DNA from: Asterella californica
Taxonomy: Eukaryota > Streptophyta > Marchantiopsida > Marchantiales > Aytoniaceae
DNA: 64,000 nucleotides
Direction of reading: 5' to 3'
NCBI GenBank assembly: GCA_036924285.1
Contig: JAYKYS010000015.1
Span: forward strand, 7,068,001 to 7,132,000
Both the position numbers and the translations under genes were made by a program. Shown here in pieces: positions 45,059 through 56,869 of the stretch. The number at the start of each line of letters is the position of its first letter. Position 1 is the first letter of the stretch. The notes beneath the pieces are model-generated. The model had not been told where the DNA came from. It ran no database searches and saw only the letters and a program-made list of their open reading frames with translations.

Positions 45059-45880
45059 TCATACCTCTATTTCTCTAAGGGGCTCTAGAAACTTCAGGAC
45101 TATCTCTCGTGCGCTAGCTAGAATCTTTATTTTTCCTGCAGTTGCTTTCGTTCTTGACACACATGCATTAGCATCAATACAAAATTCTCCTCCAAATAAG
45201 AATTGGGATCCTTTTCTCAATCCATATTTTTGTTGGTGCAATTAGTGTATATCTCCATAAGAGAAGCACATGTTGTATGATGCACCTATCGTCATCATAC
45301 CACTTATACCTTGTTGAAATGTAGTGATCTTTCTCATGATTGATATTCTTAAGAGCTTTTCGCTGACCAAACACATTGTTGTATCTCAAAATCATCTGAA
45401 TGACAAATGATTAACATCATTTTAGGCTTGATGCTTCTGAGAGGAAAAATTGTTGATGTTCTCTATCCCTTAGATTATCAATAAAAATCTCATTTCTGCT
45501 CACTATCTCCTCTTCAACTTCTCTTGCCAAAATATCATCTTGTTGACTCTTGTAATCCTATCATATATGATTTATATCTCGAACCACGATTTATGCGAAG
45601 TAAAAAATCATCTTCAAGTGACTCCTACTCCATGGTTTTCCATCCCGTTTTGATCAAGGTAGTGATCTTCTCCCAGTATTAAATTGTGAATCACCAATTT
45701 GGTTAACCTATCTGTCCTCATCATTCTTGTTCTGTCGAGATTACAATAACAAATGTAATTATGAAGATTGTGGAGGATTTTTTCATTCTGCTTTGCATCC
45801 ACAAGTACCAGACCAACAGACTTCAACTCATCCACAAGCAATGTAACTGAGAAATCAGTCTTCGATGTGGGATCCACATG
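45059..45880 (-). pseudogene. unidentified degenerate minus-strand ORF cluster
   Basis: Three short minus-strand frames (45,614-45,877; 45,174-45,395; 45,059-45,241) look protein-like. Examples are DPTSKTDFSVTLLVDELKSV, ILRYNNVFGQRKALKNINHE and KGSQFLFGGEFCIDANACVS. They run in the same direction and overlap in different frames, as in a decayed transposon gene. No family is recognised. Confidence 0.3.
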
Positions 45881-46079
45881 TTTCTAGAATGATCTGCCGT
45901 GCATTGGAATCCACAATCCTTCATAAATCTCCTTCACCTGGTATACAGAATGTTATTTCTCGTCGAGAAGAGGAATGAAATAAGAGAGCTTTGATCACTA
46001 TCTTCTCCACATGACCTTGAACATAAGATCTGTAGTCAGCCACTTCTTGTATCAAGTATGGGACAGCGATCTTCAGTCT

Positions 46080-47400
46080 CAAGATCGGATGCATACCCAA
46101 ACAATGAAACCTTAGCGGACTTGCACTAAGTTGTGAACACTACGAGTAGACTTAACGGCTTGACCAAGAAGTCGGGAACAGATGAACCCTAAGTGATTCT
46201 CTGAACCAAGGCTGGAACATTAGATTAGAGTGTATGGACCTATCCCAAGAAGACGCAAGAGGAACGTTAATCCAAGAGGGCAAGTCCAGAAACGGATTGA
46301 AACATAAGTTTGAGACGTGGGTTCGAGCGGACCGAGATGTGAGCTCGATGCAGATGGGCGTTGGTCGGACGCTAGTCCGAACCATAAGGCCCCGTTTGAC
46401 ATTGGAATCCAGTGACATTTTGGTTTGTGGATGGTGCTCTACATAAGATCTCGAGGCGAATAAGATATCATTAGAACGGTCTTGGTGAGAGTTTTTGAAT
46501 GATATCAAGAACTAATCAAATTGACACTAGAGCTGAGAATTATGATCGATCACATAATCAGATTGTAGTACAATTCTTAAGGACCAAAGAGGAGTACGAG
46601 ATCTTCGATCTCCAAAAGTATTTATGAAAGAGATGCGATGCTTTCGTGGGACAAGACGAGTCATCCGACCCTAGAGTTTGTCGAGAGGATAGACTCTGAG
46701 GACATGAGGTGATGGTTGAGCTAGTACTGTCGTGATCCTCTACCTCAAGATCGAACGGAGACGTAAACAACAGAACCTTAGTGGACTTGCATTAGGTTGG
46801 TGAACGTTACGAGTAGGACTTAATGACTTGGTCAGGAAGTCATGAACAATAAACCCTAAGTGGTTCTCTGAATCAAAGTTGGAGCATTGGGTTAAGACGT
46901 AGAGGTCTATCTCATGACGATCGCAAACGAATGCTCAACTAAGGGAGCAAGTCTGAAAACGGACCAAAACATAAGTTTGAGATGTGGGTTTGAGACGTGG
47001 GTCTGGTGCAAAAAGATGTTTGTCGAACGTTGCTCCAAACCACAAGGTCTTAGTCTAACGTTGAATCAGAGTTCCTTGAAAAAATACTAAGTACTAGAGC
47101 TCGAGTGATGTTTTAGGTCGTGAACGGAGCTCCAGGTAAGATCTCGAGGCAAGTAGGTGTCGTTGAAAAGGTCTCGGTGAGTGCTTTCCAATGATACTAA
47201 GAACTTCTCGAACTGACATCGCGGTTGAGAATTACGACAGATCTTGCGATCGAGTTGTGGTATAATTTTCCAAAGAGTATGGCGGGGTCGTCGATCCCTA
47301 GAAGTATATATGAGGGGACTCGATGCCTAAGTGGACCATGACGTGTCATCCGATCCTAAAGTTTGGAAGACAAAAACAGACATCACGGACAGTTGGACCG
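46080..47400 (+). repeat. tandem pair of ~0.65-kb units
   Basis: Unit 1 (about 46,080-46,750) and unit 2 (about 46,760-47,400) are diverged direct copies. Shared landmarks include GGACTTGCA, AAACATAAGTTTGAGA(C/T)GTGGGT and a GATC(C/T)CC(A/T)(A/G)AAGTAT(A/T)TATGA region. A third copy is inverted at 33,000-33,670. Confidence 0.65.
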
Positions 47401-48100
47401 CTAGGTGTGCTAAAAGTACCGTTTAAGACCTTGGACTTGATGAGAAGTCCGTCCCAAATCACATTGTGACCTTCTCATGTTTTGAGACCGATCTAGCCAG
47501 GTCTAGGTCGAGACTTAAGGAATACTGAGCTTGAGAATTAGAGAGACAATCTCGCTCCGGTCTAGATCAAACGAGGTAAATGGTGCATGAATGATAACCT
47601 GTGATTGTGGTTTGCAGGTTAGCATTGTGAGTTTCATGACCTACTGAGCAAGAGCTTCCGTCGGCACAACAAGGCGGTAGGTCCGTGAAAGGTACCAAGG
47701 CGTGTTCTGATCCAAACTTGGACGTTTGGACTTGGGAACAATCCAAGAGCTAGAGCAAAACTAGAGAATGAGATGACGAGTTAGACCACTGTTTGAGAGC
47801 TTGGACCTAGACAGACATCACAGACGAACATCACAGACAGTTGTACCGCTAGAGTGCTGGAGACACCATTTAGGACCTTGGACTTTCTGAAAAGTTTGTC
47901 CCAAGTCACATTGTGGTTTGCTCATGTTTTGAGATCGACTTAGCCGGGTCTAGGGAATGTTGAGCTTGAGAGTTAAGGAGACGATATGGACCGGATCTGG
48001 ACCAAATGAGATAAAGAAAAGTGGTGCATGGACGTCAACATGTGACTGTGATTTGCAGGTTAGCATTGTGAGTATTGCGGTCTATTGAAAAAGAGCTTCT
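47370..48100 (+). repeat. second tandem pair (~0.43-kb units)
   Basis: The stretch from ACAGACATCACGGACAGTTG to TTTGCAGGTTAGCATTGTGA (about 47,375-47,630) recurs diverged at about 47,810-48,070. It leads into the gag fragment and is probably the LTR/leader of a plus-strand gypsy element. Confidence 0.55.
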
Positions 48101-48129
48101 ATTCGTGCAACAAGACGATAGGTGTGCAA

Positions 48130-48740
48130 AAAAAAGATATACAAAAAGTGATATCAGAGTGAACGCTTCGATGAGCGAACTCGAGATAGCTATTGAAGGC
48201 TGGACGCTTGAGGAGCGACATGAGATACGAAGTGGATCAATATTTCTAAGTGAACACCTCTGAGCAATGATCGGTGCGAAACAGATTCACTCTAGAGAAT
48301 CAAAGGATTCGAGATGATGTCAAGTTACTTAGGTTGAAGCAGATGGGAACCTTGAGTGCTTATGTGCACGAGTTCAGTACCAAGCTAGATTCGCTCTCCA
48401 AGTGGACTGAGGAGATCAAGATATGCATATTTATTGGAAGACTTAAGTCCAGCCCAGAGAAGGTTCTTTTCTGGATGTCGAAGCTACTCTAGACAAGTAT
48501 CGAAATTAACAAAACGGATTGAGAACGACGAAGTCTAGCAACAAAAATCTTTGGAATAGCGTAGTATGGACAAGGTTCATAAGAAGAACAAGGGTTTCAA
48601 GCGACAGTGGGATGGAGGTGAGAAGGATCGGAAAGACTCTTCTGTCTCAGCAGCAAAAGGGTAGCAAACATGATCAAAACCAAAGGGGCAAACACCTCAG
48701 AAGGGCAATGGTTTTAAGTTTACTTGTTATAACATCTCGT
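48130..48740 (+). pseudogene. Ty3/gypsy gag fragment (plus strand)
   Basis: Reads LEIAIEGWTLEERHEI, then FTLENQRIRDDVKLLRLKQM, LSAYVHEFSTKLDSLS and CIFIGRLKSSPEKVLF, the helical retrotransposon gag core. It breaks into Arg/Lys-rich pieces downstream. Stops and shifts are present, and pol is missing. Confidence 0.6.
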
Positions 48741-48759
48741 TGACTACCTCGGATGAAAA

Positions 48760-50340
48760 ATCCTCATCAACACAGATAATCTATTCTGACCTTAAGAACT
48801 TCATCAACTCCAGTGTTCCCCCTCTTTTTTTGAACAACTTGGCTCGTTTTCCAGCAACAAGAAGTCTCAAAGGTGTATTGTCTTACTCTTGCAAAGAATA
48901 AGTAGAATTCTGATGCATATCTGAGATAGTGTATGGATCAAACTATCTCTTGGAAAACTTTCCAACTTTTCGATTAGTCATTGTCTCTCATACACCTCCT
49001 TCAAAATTATGTTGATTTCTGATCCATGATCCACAAGTACATGTATTGATTCAGAAACTCCAAGTAGAACTTGCGTCTCCGTTGTTGCACGTGCCCAATA
49101 TCTCTGTCTGAAGTCACTATCTGTGCTTGATTTTTCCTCCTCGAATTCCTCATCTTTATTCTCAACAACAGCAGGACCAGCAACTCATGCTTCATATTCA
49201 ACATTTCTGAATCCTTCAACGTCAATCGCATCCAACACTCCAACTATCTAACGAGTTACTTGCTCTGCCAACACTTGCCTCTTTCTCTTCATGATATCAG
49301 TTATCAACTCATGAAACTCTCTTTTTGCACTACCAAGTACCTCATGAAGAAAAAACTCAACTCTGGCATCTAGAATGCATTGCTCCATAACAGTACGCAA
49401 GTCTGTTGTTGTTTTGATCTCAGTGACCAACTTGTAGGTTGGAGCTTTCTCTTTCTCTTGTGTTGTAAACCTCTTTTCACATACTCTGTTAGTAGCAATA
49501 GCCTCATGTGGCGAACCATGTACACCTTCCATAAGTTCTACAGCAGATGGTGGGACTATAGAGATAGAAGTTATATCCTCTATAGTAGGAAACCTACCAG
49601 TTGATACAAATCCAGATGGTGATTGCTCCGTTGCTCTTCTCTTTGTAACTCTTCTACGATATCACCATCATTAAGTGCTCCTACATCTAGATCAAAAGCA
49701 TCACGTCGTCTTTTGTCTTCTACAATCGCATCTTGTTCACTGTTTGATTCCAAAAATGCTCGAATCAAAATTGCATCTACAAGGTCCATCCATCATGTAG
49801 CTCTCCTAGTACTTTTTACGCCTCTCTTTATCATTTCAACTAAAACTTCAGCAGCTTGCTCAATCATAGTTGGATAAGAGCGCACTTCAACTCTTCTTGT
49901 ATATACATTAGTTTCTGTAGAGCCTACCGTCATTGACGTATTGTTCACACCAATAAGTGCTGGAAGTAAACTCCTCATCCTCCCTCTTCCAAAATGTGTA
50001 CCCAGAGATTGCCCAATGGTGATTAGATGCAACCTGTTGTTCTGATAGTTGACCACGCACTCTCGCAAAGCAACCGTTAAGTCTTGGCAATCTCCTCTGA
50101 GATGATTTGGACTATCACATCAAAGACATCTCGTAGTAAAGATTTTCTCTACAGATCGAGCACTTGGTGTTGTTGGTCGCTGATTTCTCTTCAGATCAGC
50201 CATCTCAACTCTTAAATCTCTCAGCTGTTGAGTCAGCTCTTCAGTCATGTTATGTTGATTCTGATTCTCAACAGATCCCTGTCTAAGACCTCTCTGTGTT
50301 GAAATAGACACTACATGTGCCTGAGGAATCACAACATGTA
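48760..50340 (-). pseudogene. Ty3/gypsy gag / gag-pol linker (minus strand)
   Basis: Minus-strand pieces in order: TEELTQQLRDLRVEMADLKR (about 50,160-50,260), a Ser/Arg-rich part, EKEKAPTYKLVTEIKTTTDL, then DARVEFFLHEVL and KREFHELITDIMKRKRQVLA (about 49,250-49,500). The last part is homologous to 1-260. It is head-to-head with the plus-strand gag fragment, so the two elements are unrelated insertions. Confidence 0.6.
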
Positions 50341-52557
50341 CTTGGAGAACTATTGGTCTATATTATAGTCCAGCTCGAGAGCTTTCCAACGAGTTCTCAC
50401 ACTCCTCGAATGTCTCTCTAAAAGACCTCCGAAACTTTAAAACTCGTCCTTGGAACTTGGATGAACTTGATTGGTAAAAAATAGACCAATGAGAAAGAAG
50501 ATTGGAGATCACTTTATTTCCTTCTTGGCACTATAGATCGAATTGTAATCTTACAACACCCTCACACCTTCAAAGCTTGAATCCAAAATACTTCGAACTC
50601 CAATCTTAGCATAGGATAATCATCCTCGCCGAGCGATAGAGATAAGAATGATACAAAAATATACGAGATTCAATACAAAGTCAATAATGACCTTGAATTG
50701 ATCTCCGATGAAAAATACGACAAAAAGAAATGAGGAAGCTATCACTTGATTACAATATTTCTCATCAAAGTTCCTCACGATCCAAGCACGATGGTTGATC
50801 TTCTTCCAATAATGACATCAGATATCAACCCAAACGTTGAAAGGGACGTTGGATGGAAAGTTCAGGTCCATTCATCCATCAAAGTATGATATACATAGTT
50901 AGGTCTTAGTTCTCCTCGTATGTGACGATTGACAAGATCACCAGAGTATGCAAGTCCATTATTCTCCAAAGTAGACAATGAACCACTGTCGAAAGTGATC
51001 ACTAATTCGAAACTCAGATCAATCCTCCATCCATAACGAAACAGGTGTTTTTACTGTCTTACATAAAGAGTGAGGAGATGCGAGAGTTGTATTTATGGAT
51101 GGAGGATTGATTCGAGTTTCGAATCTTTCAATTTTGAATCCGTTTCATATCAAGCTTCACTTATAAATTTAAAATCATTTTAAAAATGATCTTAAATTTT
51201 CATCCTTCTACACCAGAACATATTAAAATTGGTGATATGTGGAATCTCTATTTTTTTAGTGCTTTCAGTGTCAATAGTACAAGTCTTCATTACTAATATT
51301 AAATCAAAAAAGAAATATGAGATATGATGTCACTCTCTCACATTGCTTCAAACAAGAACATGTACAACTCTTATCGAATTGTTTCCTTAGGTAGTCTTTA
51401 CATTAACTTGACCTAAAAGTCACCACGGCAAACACCGGACTAGACCTCGATCCATCAATCATACTTTCTTAACTAAAAAGAAACGTAATGATTATTCAAG
51501 AGACTAACTTGTTCTCTAAAGCAAAGTTTTACCATTTGTCTTCAAATATGAATCATTCCTCTTCTACATATTAATGATGTGAGAAAGATAATCATTATAA
51601 ATCAAATATACATGTATCAGTCAAAACCATCCGAATCTAAACTGGAGAGGTGAGATTTTGGAATGATAGTAAGTGTCATACACATAGACTCAATGTAAGT
51701 CCCAAATAGACTCAAACACAATGTCATGCTTACTAAGATCGACAGAACCCAAATATAGACAAACATTGTACTTCACGTAACAAAATCTTGACCCAAAAAT
51801 CGGAGATGAATTACTTCGATTCCTACAAATCAGATAATAGTCTTTAGGTCAAATTCATGTAAATACACCCTTAGAGGTGGTACCGATAATGATGCGAGTA
51901 ATTTTATTTCCTCTTTTTAGATTTAATTTTCACAGCTGTTTAGTCTCTTCGCTTTACCTCTTAGGGCCTCTCCCCACTGCACATGTTATTTCATTTAGAC
52001 ACGTTCAGTATAGGTTCGATAATAAACCATTATTTCCGCTGAGAGGTTAACTTCCAGTATTTTTATTATTTTTCAAAATCTTATTTATTGTCTTTTAAAT
52101 ATAAGATGATTTTAACTTTTTATTATTTTATGAGATTTCGGCATTTCTATTCAAATAACTTTTAAGAGTTATTCACATGACTTCTTGTAATTAATTTCTG
52201 TCGAAGCTGTCGAAGGTATACTCTTTTACCAAGGTTACTCTAATTCCCTCCTTCGTTTCTTTCGTCCTATATAACGAAGGTCTTGTATATATCCAGCATC
52301 TCTTCACTACGGACATGAGCCCTTTGGATCCTACAACTCCCGCACTTCATCAAAGACTCGAAAAAAGTACTCTTCTGTGGTCCTCTCTTCCGGCTCGCGA
52401 TTGAGCTTATGCATGGATGCCAGCCATCATCCCAGTGCCGTAGCGTGATTTTGCAGCAGCTGTTCGTTCTCTCTTGTGCTACGTCTCGGTCACAAATAGC
52501 ATACCTAACAACATCTAGCTCCTGAATGGGAGCTCTTCCGATAGAGGGAGCTTCGAC
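50341..52557. other. non-coding DNA with one inverted repeat
   Basis: No gene is recognised. The only structure is the pair of inverted arms at 51,006-51,123. Confidence 0.45.
51006..51123. repeat. 31-bp imperfect inverted repeat
   Basis: Arms 51,006-51,036 and 51,093-51,123 match at 29 of 31 positions (core TCAATCCTCCATCCATAA) around a 56-base spacer. Confidence 0.7.
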
Positions 52558-53001
52558 GTGTGGAGGACTGCTTCTGTAGATTCATCGACATATAGAGGAT
52601 CTCATCATAAGCTGCCCATGAACCCAGCGCTGTCCCCTTACATACAGCAGCAGTGCCGACAAGGTGCAAAATCATACGTCGTCCAAACTATCTCCTTGGA
52701 TACGTCGATCGAGGCCGGTTCAGGTTCTACCTGGTGCAAAGCACTAGGGCAATTGGCAGCAAGGCAAGTTCGGCCCCAGATAGTTCAATCAGAGATCGGG
52801 ACAATGTGGATCAAGCGAAGTAACTGTTACATTCGTTCGTTAACGGTTCTAGTTAACGAGGCCGGTTCAGGTTCTACCTGGTGGCAACGTTTTCTTCCAT
52901 CGGAAGAGCCTGCTCCAGTCCAGTCTCGAATGCAGCCTCAGCCGTACAGTGGAATACGGCCTGGACGGCAAAGGACAGAGAAATCCATGATTGGGTGCTG
53001 A
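52558..53001 (+). other. open frame with an internal EAGSGSTW repeat, doubtful gene
   Basis: About 148 codons without a recognised domain. The nearest ATG is 52,618. Two segments encode EAGSGSTW from the DNA repeat GAGGCCGGTTCAGGTTCTAC at about 52,709 and 52,859. The frame may be open only because of local GC-rich composition. Confidence 0.2.
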
Positions 53002-56000
53002 TGTCTTTATGTTGACATGATTCTGATCCGCTGCCAAGATTAGTATAACTTGGTTTTGTAAAAAAGTTAAACTGTGGAACTGAGATTCTGAACTAGTATT
53101 GGGTTAACATTCCAATCTGCAAGAAGATTCAAAGGAAGAATCACAACGGAAGGTTGAAGAGGTGGTCCGGATCCCTGGCTATAGTAGAAAGGAGGACGTG
53201 CAGGAGAGGGAACGAAGTTCAACGAACCAAGAAGGGAATGAAACAAGCACCCATTGCTTGAGACTCTATGGAATTCGACATTCTAGAGAACTCGCTCATA
53301 CAGCAATAGAAGCTGATGGATGTGGACAGTGACAAGCAGTGATAAAATAATGTAAGCAAACGATACCTTTGTTGATGCAGAGCTGAAGGAGTCCATCAGA
53401 TCACGAACAGAAGCAAAGACAAGGAATAGTTGAGGGAGTGTGCCGATAATCTATTCAACAATCGCTAAACTATTACATCTTGCTGTGCTAACAATCACTA
53501 ACTCATGATCAAGAATGATACTAAACAACAACCGAAATGGATTATATTTACACACTGTCAGAGTATGTGTGCGTCAAACACTATTTCTTCTTGCTACAGA
53601 ATCAGAAGCTGCAGCTGCAATAGCTAGATTACCAACCAGCTGGAGTCAGCTCAGGTTTCTTCAGATTCCTGAGCTGACCCTGAATTATAGCTGACTTTTA
53701 GGTGAACACATTGGTGTTGTAAGAGCTTTTACGACTATAACTGCACCATGCACAAGCAAGAACTTTACCCTCCGAGAGGAAGTAACTACTTCAAAATCGA
53801 CAAAACTGATTCCTACTGTCCTCCATTTGTGGAGGCACGGATGCTTCCACACTTGACAGGTGTGGAAATCTCCAGGTACTCACATCGCAATGATCGAAAG
53901 TGGCGGTCGGGTACCGATCTACCGTACAGGAGGGGGGAGTGGAGTGCACTGTCATGCGGGAGTAAAAGCCTTCCCTCCATCATCAGGCTCCATGTCCCGA
54001 CGTCTGTGCTGTGAAGCATGCTGACGAGCGTTACAAAACTGCGGAGATCATACTGAAGGTATCTGAGACTCACGCATGCACTCAAAATAGACTGTTCTTC
54101 TTCATATACAGTTAAGTGGTTGGAGAACACTCTTTGGCTACATAGATATATTTCTGAAAAGAAATATAATCCTAATAATATGTGCATGTAACATGAACTT
54201 ATGGGGAACTCTTGTCACTTGCTCTTATCGGAAAATACATAAATAGAAATTCTATACTAAACTGACAGGAAAAGGAAAAGTTATCTCTAAATGTTAAATG
54301 AATAGACTTTGAAATCCAAGAAGATCCCTCAGATAACCTATAAGGGGAACGTTGACAGAAGCACCTCCGAGAGTACATATCTGAGGAGACTACTCGAACA
54401 CATCACATTTTACTAGGCAATTTGATTTATTACTTAACTCCGGAAGGGTTAGGCATATTAGTCTCCTCCATCAGAGGATGGAGGAGGAAAAATACGCAAG
54501 GAAGACGCAGTTTTATCCTTTACCATACTTCTACAATTAAGTGTGTTCCCATTTTCTGAATCATGGATGATCCAAGTGTTAGATCGATGACTAGCTTGAT
54601 TCTTGTTTTTGGTGCACAAGTTACATCCACCAAAAGAAGAACTAGCAATTGAAAATGATATTGGTAGTCCTTTAGACATCAAATCTTTATAGAGTTTGAG
54701 ACAATAGAGTGATCTGTCATTGTTGTTACAATTATATCACTTGAACCAAAAGATACCATGATAGAGATAGCAGAAGTCTAGAAGAGTCGGAAAATCCGAA
54801 TCGGGTCCAATATTAGTCTAGAGAATATGCATCCAATAGGAATAGGAAAACGAAGAAAAATGAAAAACGTTTAAACAGATAATCAAATAATCGTAGACAA
54901 TTGATTGACAATAATCTTCAAAAAATTAAGTGAAAAATAAAATGTACTAAAACGCACAATCACAAGAAAAATATTGCTCGACAGAATTTGTAAATTGTGA
55001 CTTGTTTCAAAGTTTTCTAAATTATCTTCATTAAATCTAAATTATTAAATTTAAATTACTAAACTAGAATCCACTAGGTAACTTGATTATACATGTTAAT
55101 TCAGTTATACAAAATCCATAAATCACTCATGTGAAAATATATTTTCTGATTTAAAGATTTGTTACTCTCGTGAATAAAAATTATTTTAAATTTATAAATT
55201 TAATTTATAATCTAACTTTTCTAAAAATATATATATAAATTAAAACTCTTTGCATATTCTCTCTTGTCAACTTGGAAGAGGTGAATATACAAGGAGAGAA
55301 AAAAAGAGAAAAGATTTAGTTCTCAATTTAAGAGAAATGACAAAGTTATCACATAAGACTCGCAAACTAGAATGGACAAACTGACAAGGGATTTCAAGCC
55401 AAAATATCTAGGGAGACAATGTATCAAACGAACGGACTATTAATCATTTAACGTTTGTACTTTTATTTAGCGTTTGTTTGGCCAAAAGTGCACTTTGGAT
55501 GCATATCTTATATACTCTCTTTTCACATCTCTAAACTTCACATGGTAAGTGGATCTTAAAAGTAAACGAAAAGTATACAAGCGTCGATGGATGTGACACT
55601 ACAGTGAAGGTGCCGTCGAGGTGTTAATGAAATTCTACCATTATACTGAAACTACATTATAGTCACGCACTTGGTGATCTGATATTTACGATATAACGAG
55701 TTTTTATCATAAATTTAGTATCATTATAAATTTTTAATCATATTATCAAAAGAAAACCAAGAAATGTATTGTAGTCGTATCAAATCAAGTCACGGACTAC
55801 AACAACTACAGTAGTTACTAACCATGTGCGCCAGTGTAGTAGTAGAAGTTAACTCTTGTCGACATGAAGACGAAATATTAGTGATGGAGATCTCCACCCT
55901 AATCATTTTGAATCTTTGTTAAATAAATTCGATACGGACGGAATGCAATCATCATCGTAATACGTGATCAAATTTTGTTATCTTGGTAACGAAATGAAAA

Positions 56001-56869
56001 ACAAAAACACTTCAAAATGAACCCATGATGAATTCAAAAAGAATACATACTGACTTCAAAATTATCAAGTGAACCTCCGATCATCAGAATCACAAAAATA
56101 TAATATTCAAAATTTAAAATATTTAAAATATTTTACTACCAGCATACTTTGTTATAATCACTTACCTCTCACGTTACCACGACCCAGGAGCTCGACTGGG
56201 GCTTTTCTTCCCGCACTCTGAAAAAGTCCGCCGCGTGCGGAATGAATCCTTTTATACCCCTACTAGTGGTTTAAATAAAATTGCTCAGCACGCAGATCTA
56301 AGAACAATTCTGATAAGGTAATAAGAGACTTCCTCAAGTCAGGTATTTATTATTCGCACGAATTAGAGAACGGACGACTGATTCAAAGACTCTATTTTGA
56401 ATCATGAATGCATCGGCCCTCAAATAGGCATGAAAGTGCTCGGACTCCACTTTTGCTCCAGGACACCTACCGGACATTAATGGAAACTCGGGGGAGAAGG
56501 TAGCATCTAAAAGGGCACCCATTGCACGTGGGGTAAGGGCAGCATCGAGCTTCTGACTATGAGTACGTGAGAGATCGACTGAAGGACGGCAGAACTGTCA
56601 AATCGCTGCATTTGTTTAATCTTCAGGCCACCGTACGAGTTAGTGACGATCCTCACAGCAGCGATTCACACCTCATCCGTCGGAAGTGCGTCTAATATTG
56701 AGCTCATAAGCGAACTTCAAGCTCACTGCCCGTACAGTTCGTACCGTTCTGCTACAGAACAACGAGAACTCGATGGATGGATCAGTAACCAAAGATCTTC
56801 ACCTTTTTCTCCCAATGCACGCAATCGAGAGCAGGTGGCAGCTTGCTAAAAATTGGACCCACCTTCAGC
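53002..56869. other. intergenic DNA downstream of pTAC14
   Basis: Largely AT-rich from 54,700 to 56,170. The open frames at 53,748-54,187 overlap on both strands and show no domain. A fragment near 55,250 matches 39,755-39,800. Confidence 0.45.

Noticed and set aside
53748..54187. Overlapping open frames on both strands
   Set aside because: No domain, no splice context, conflicting strands.
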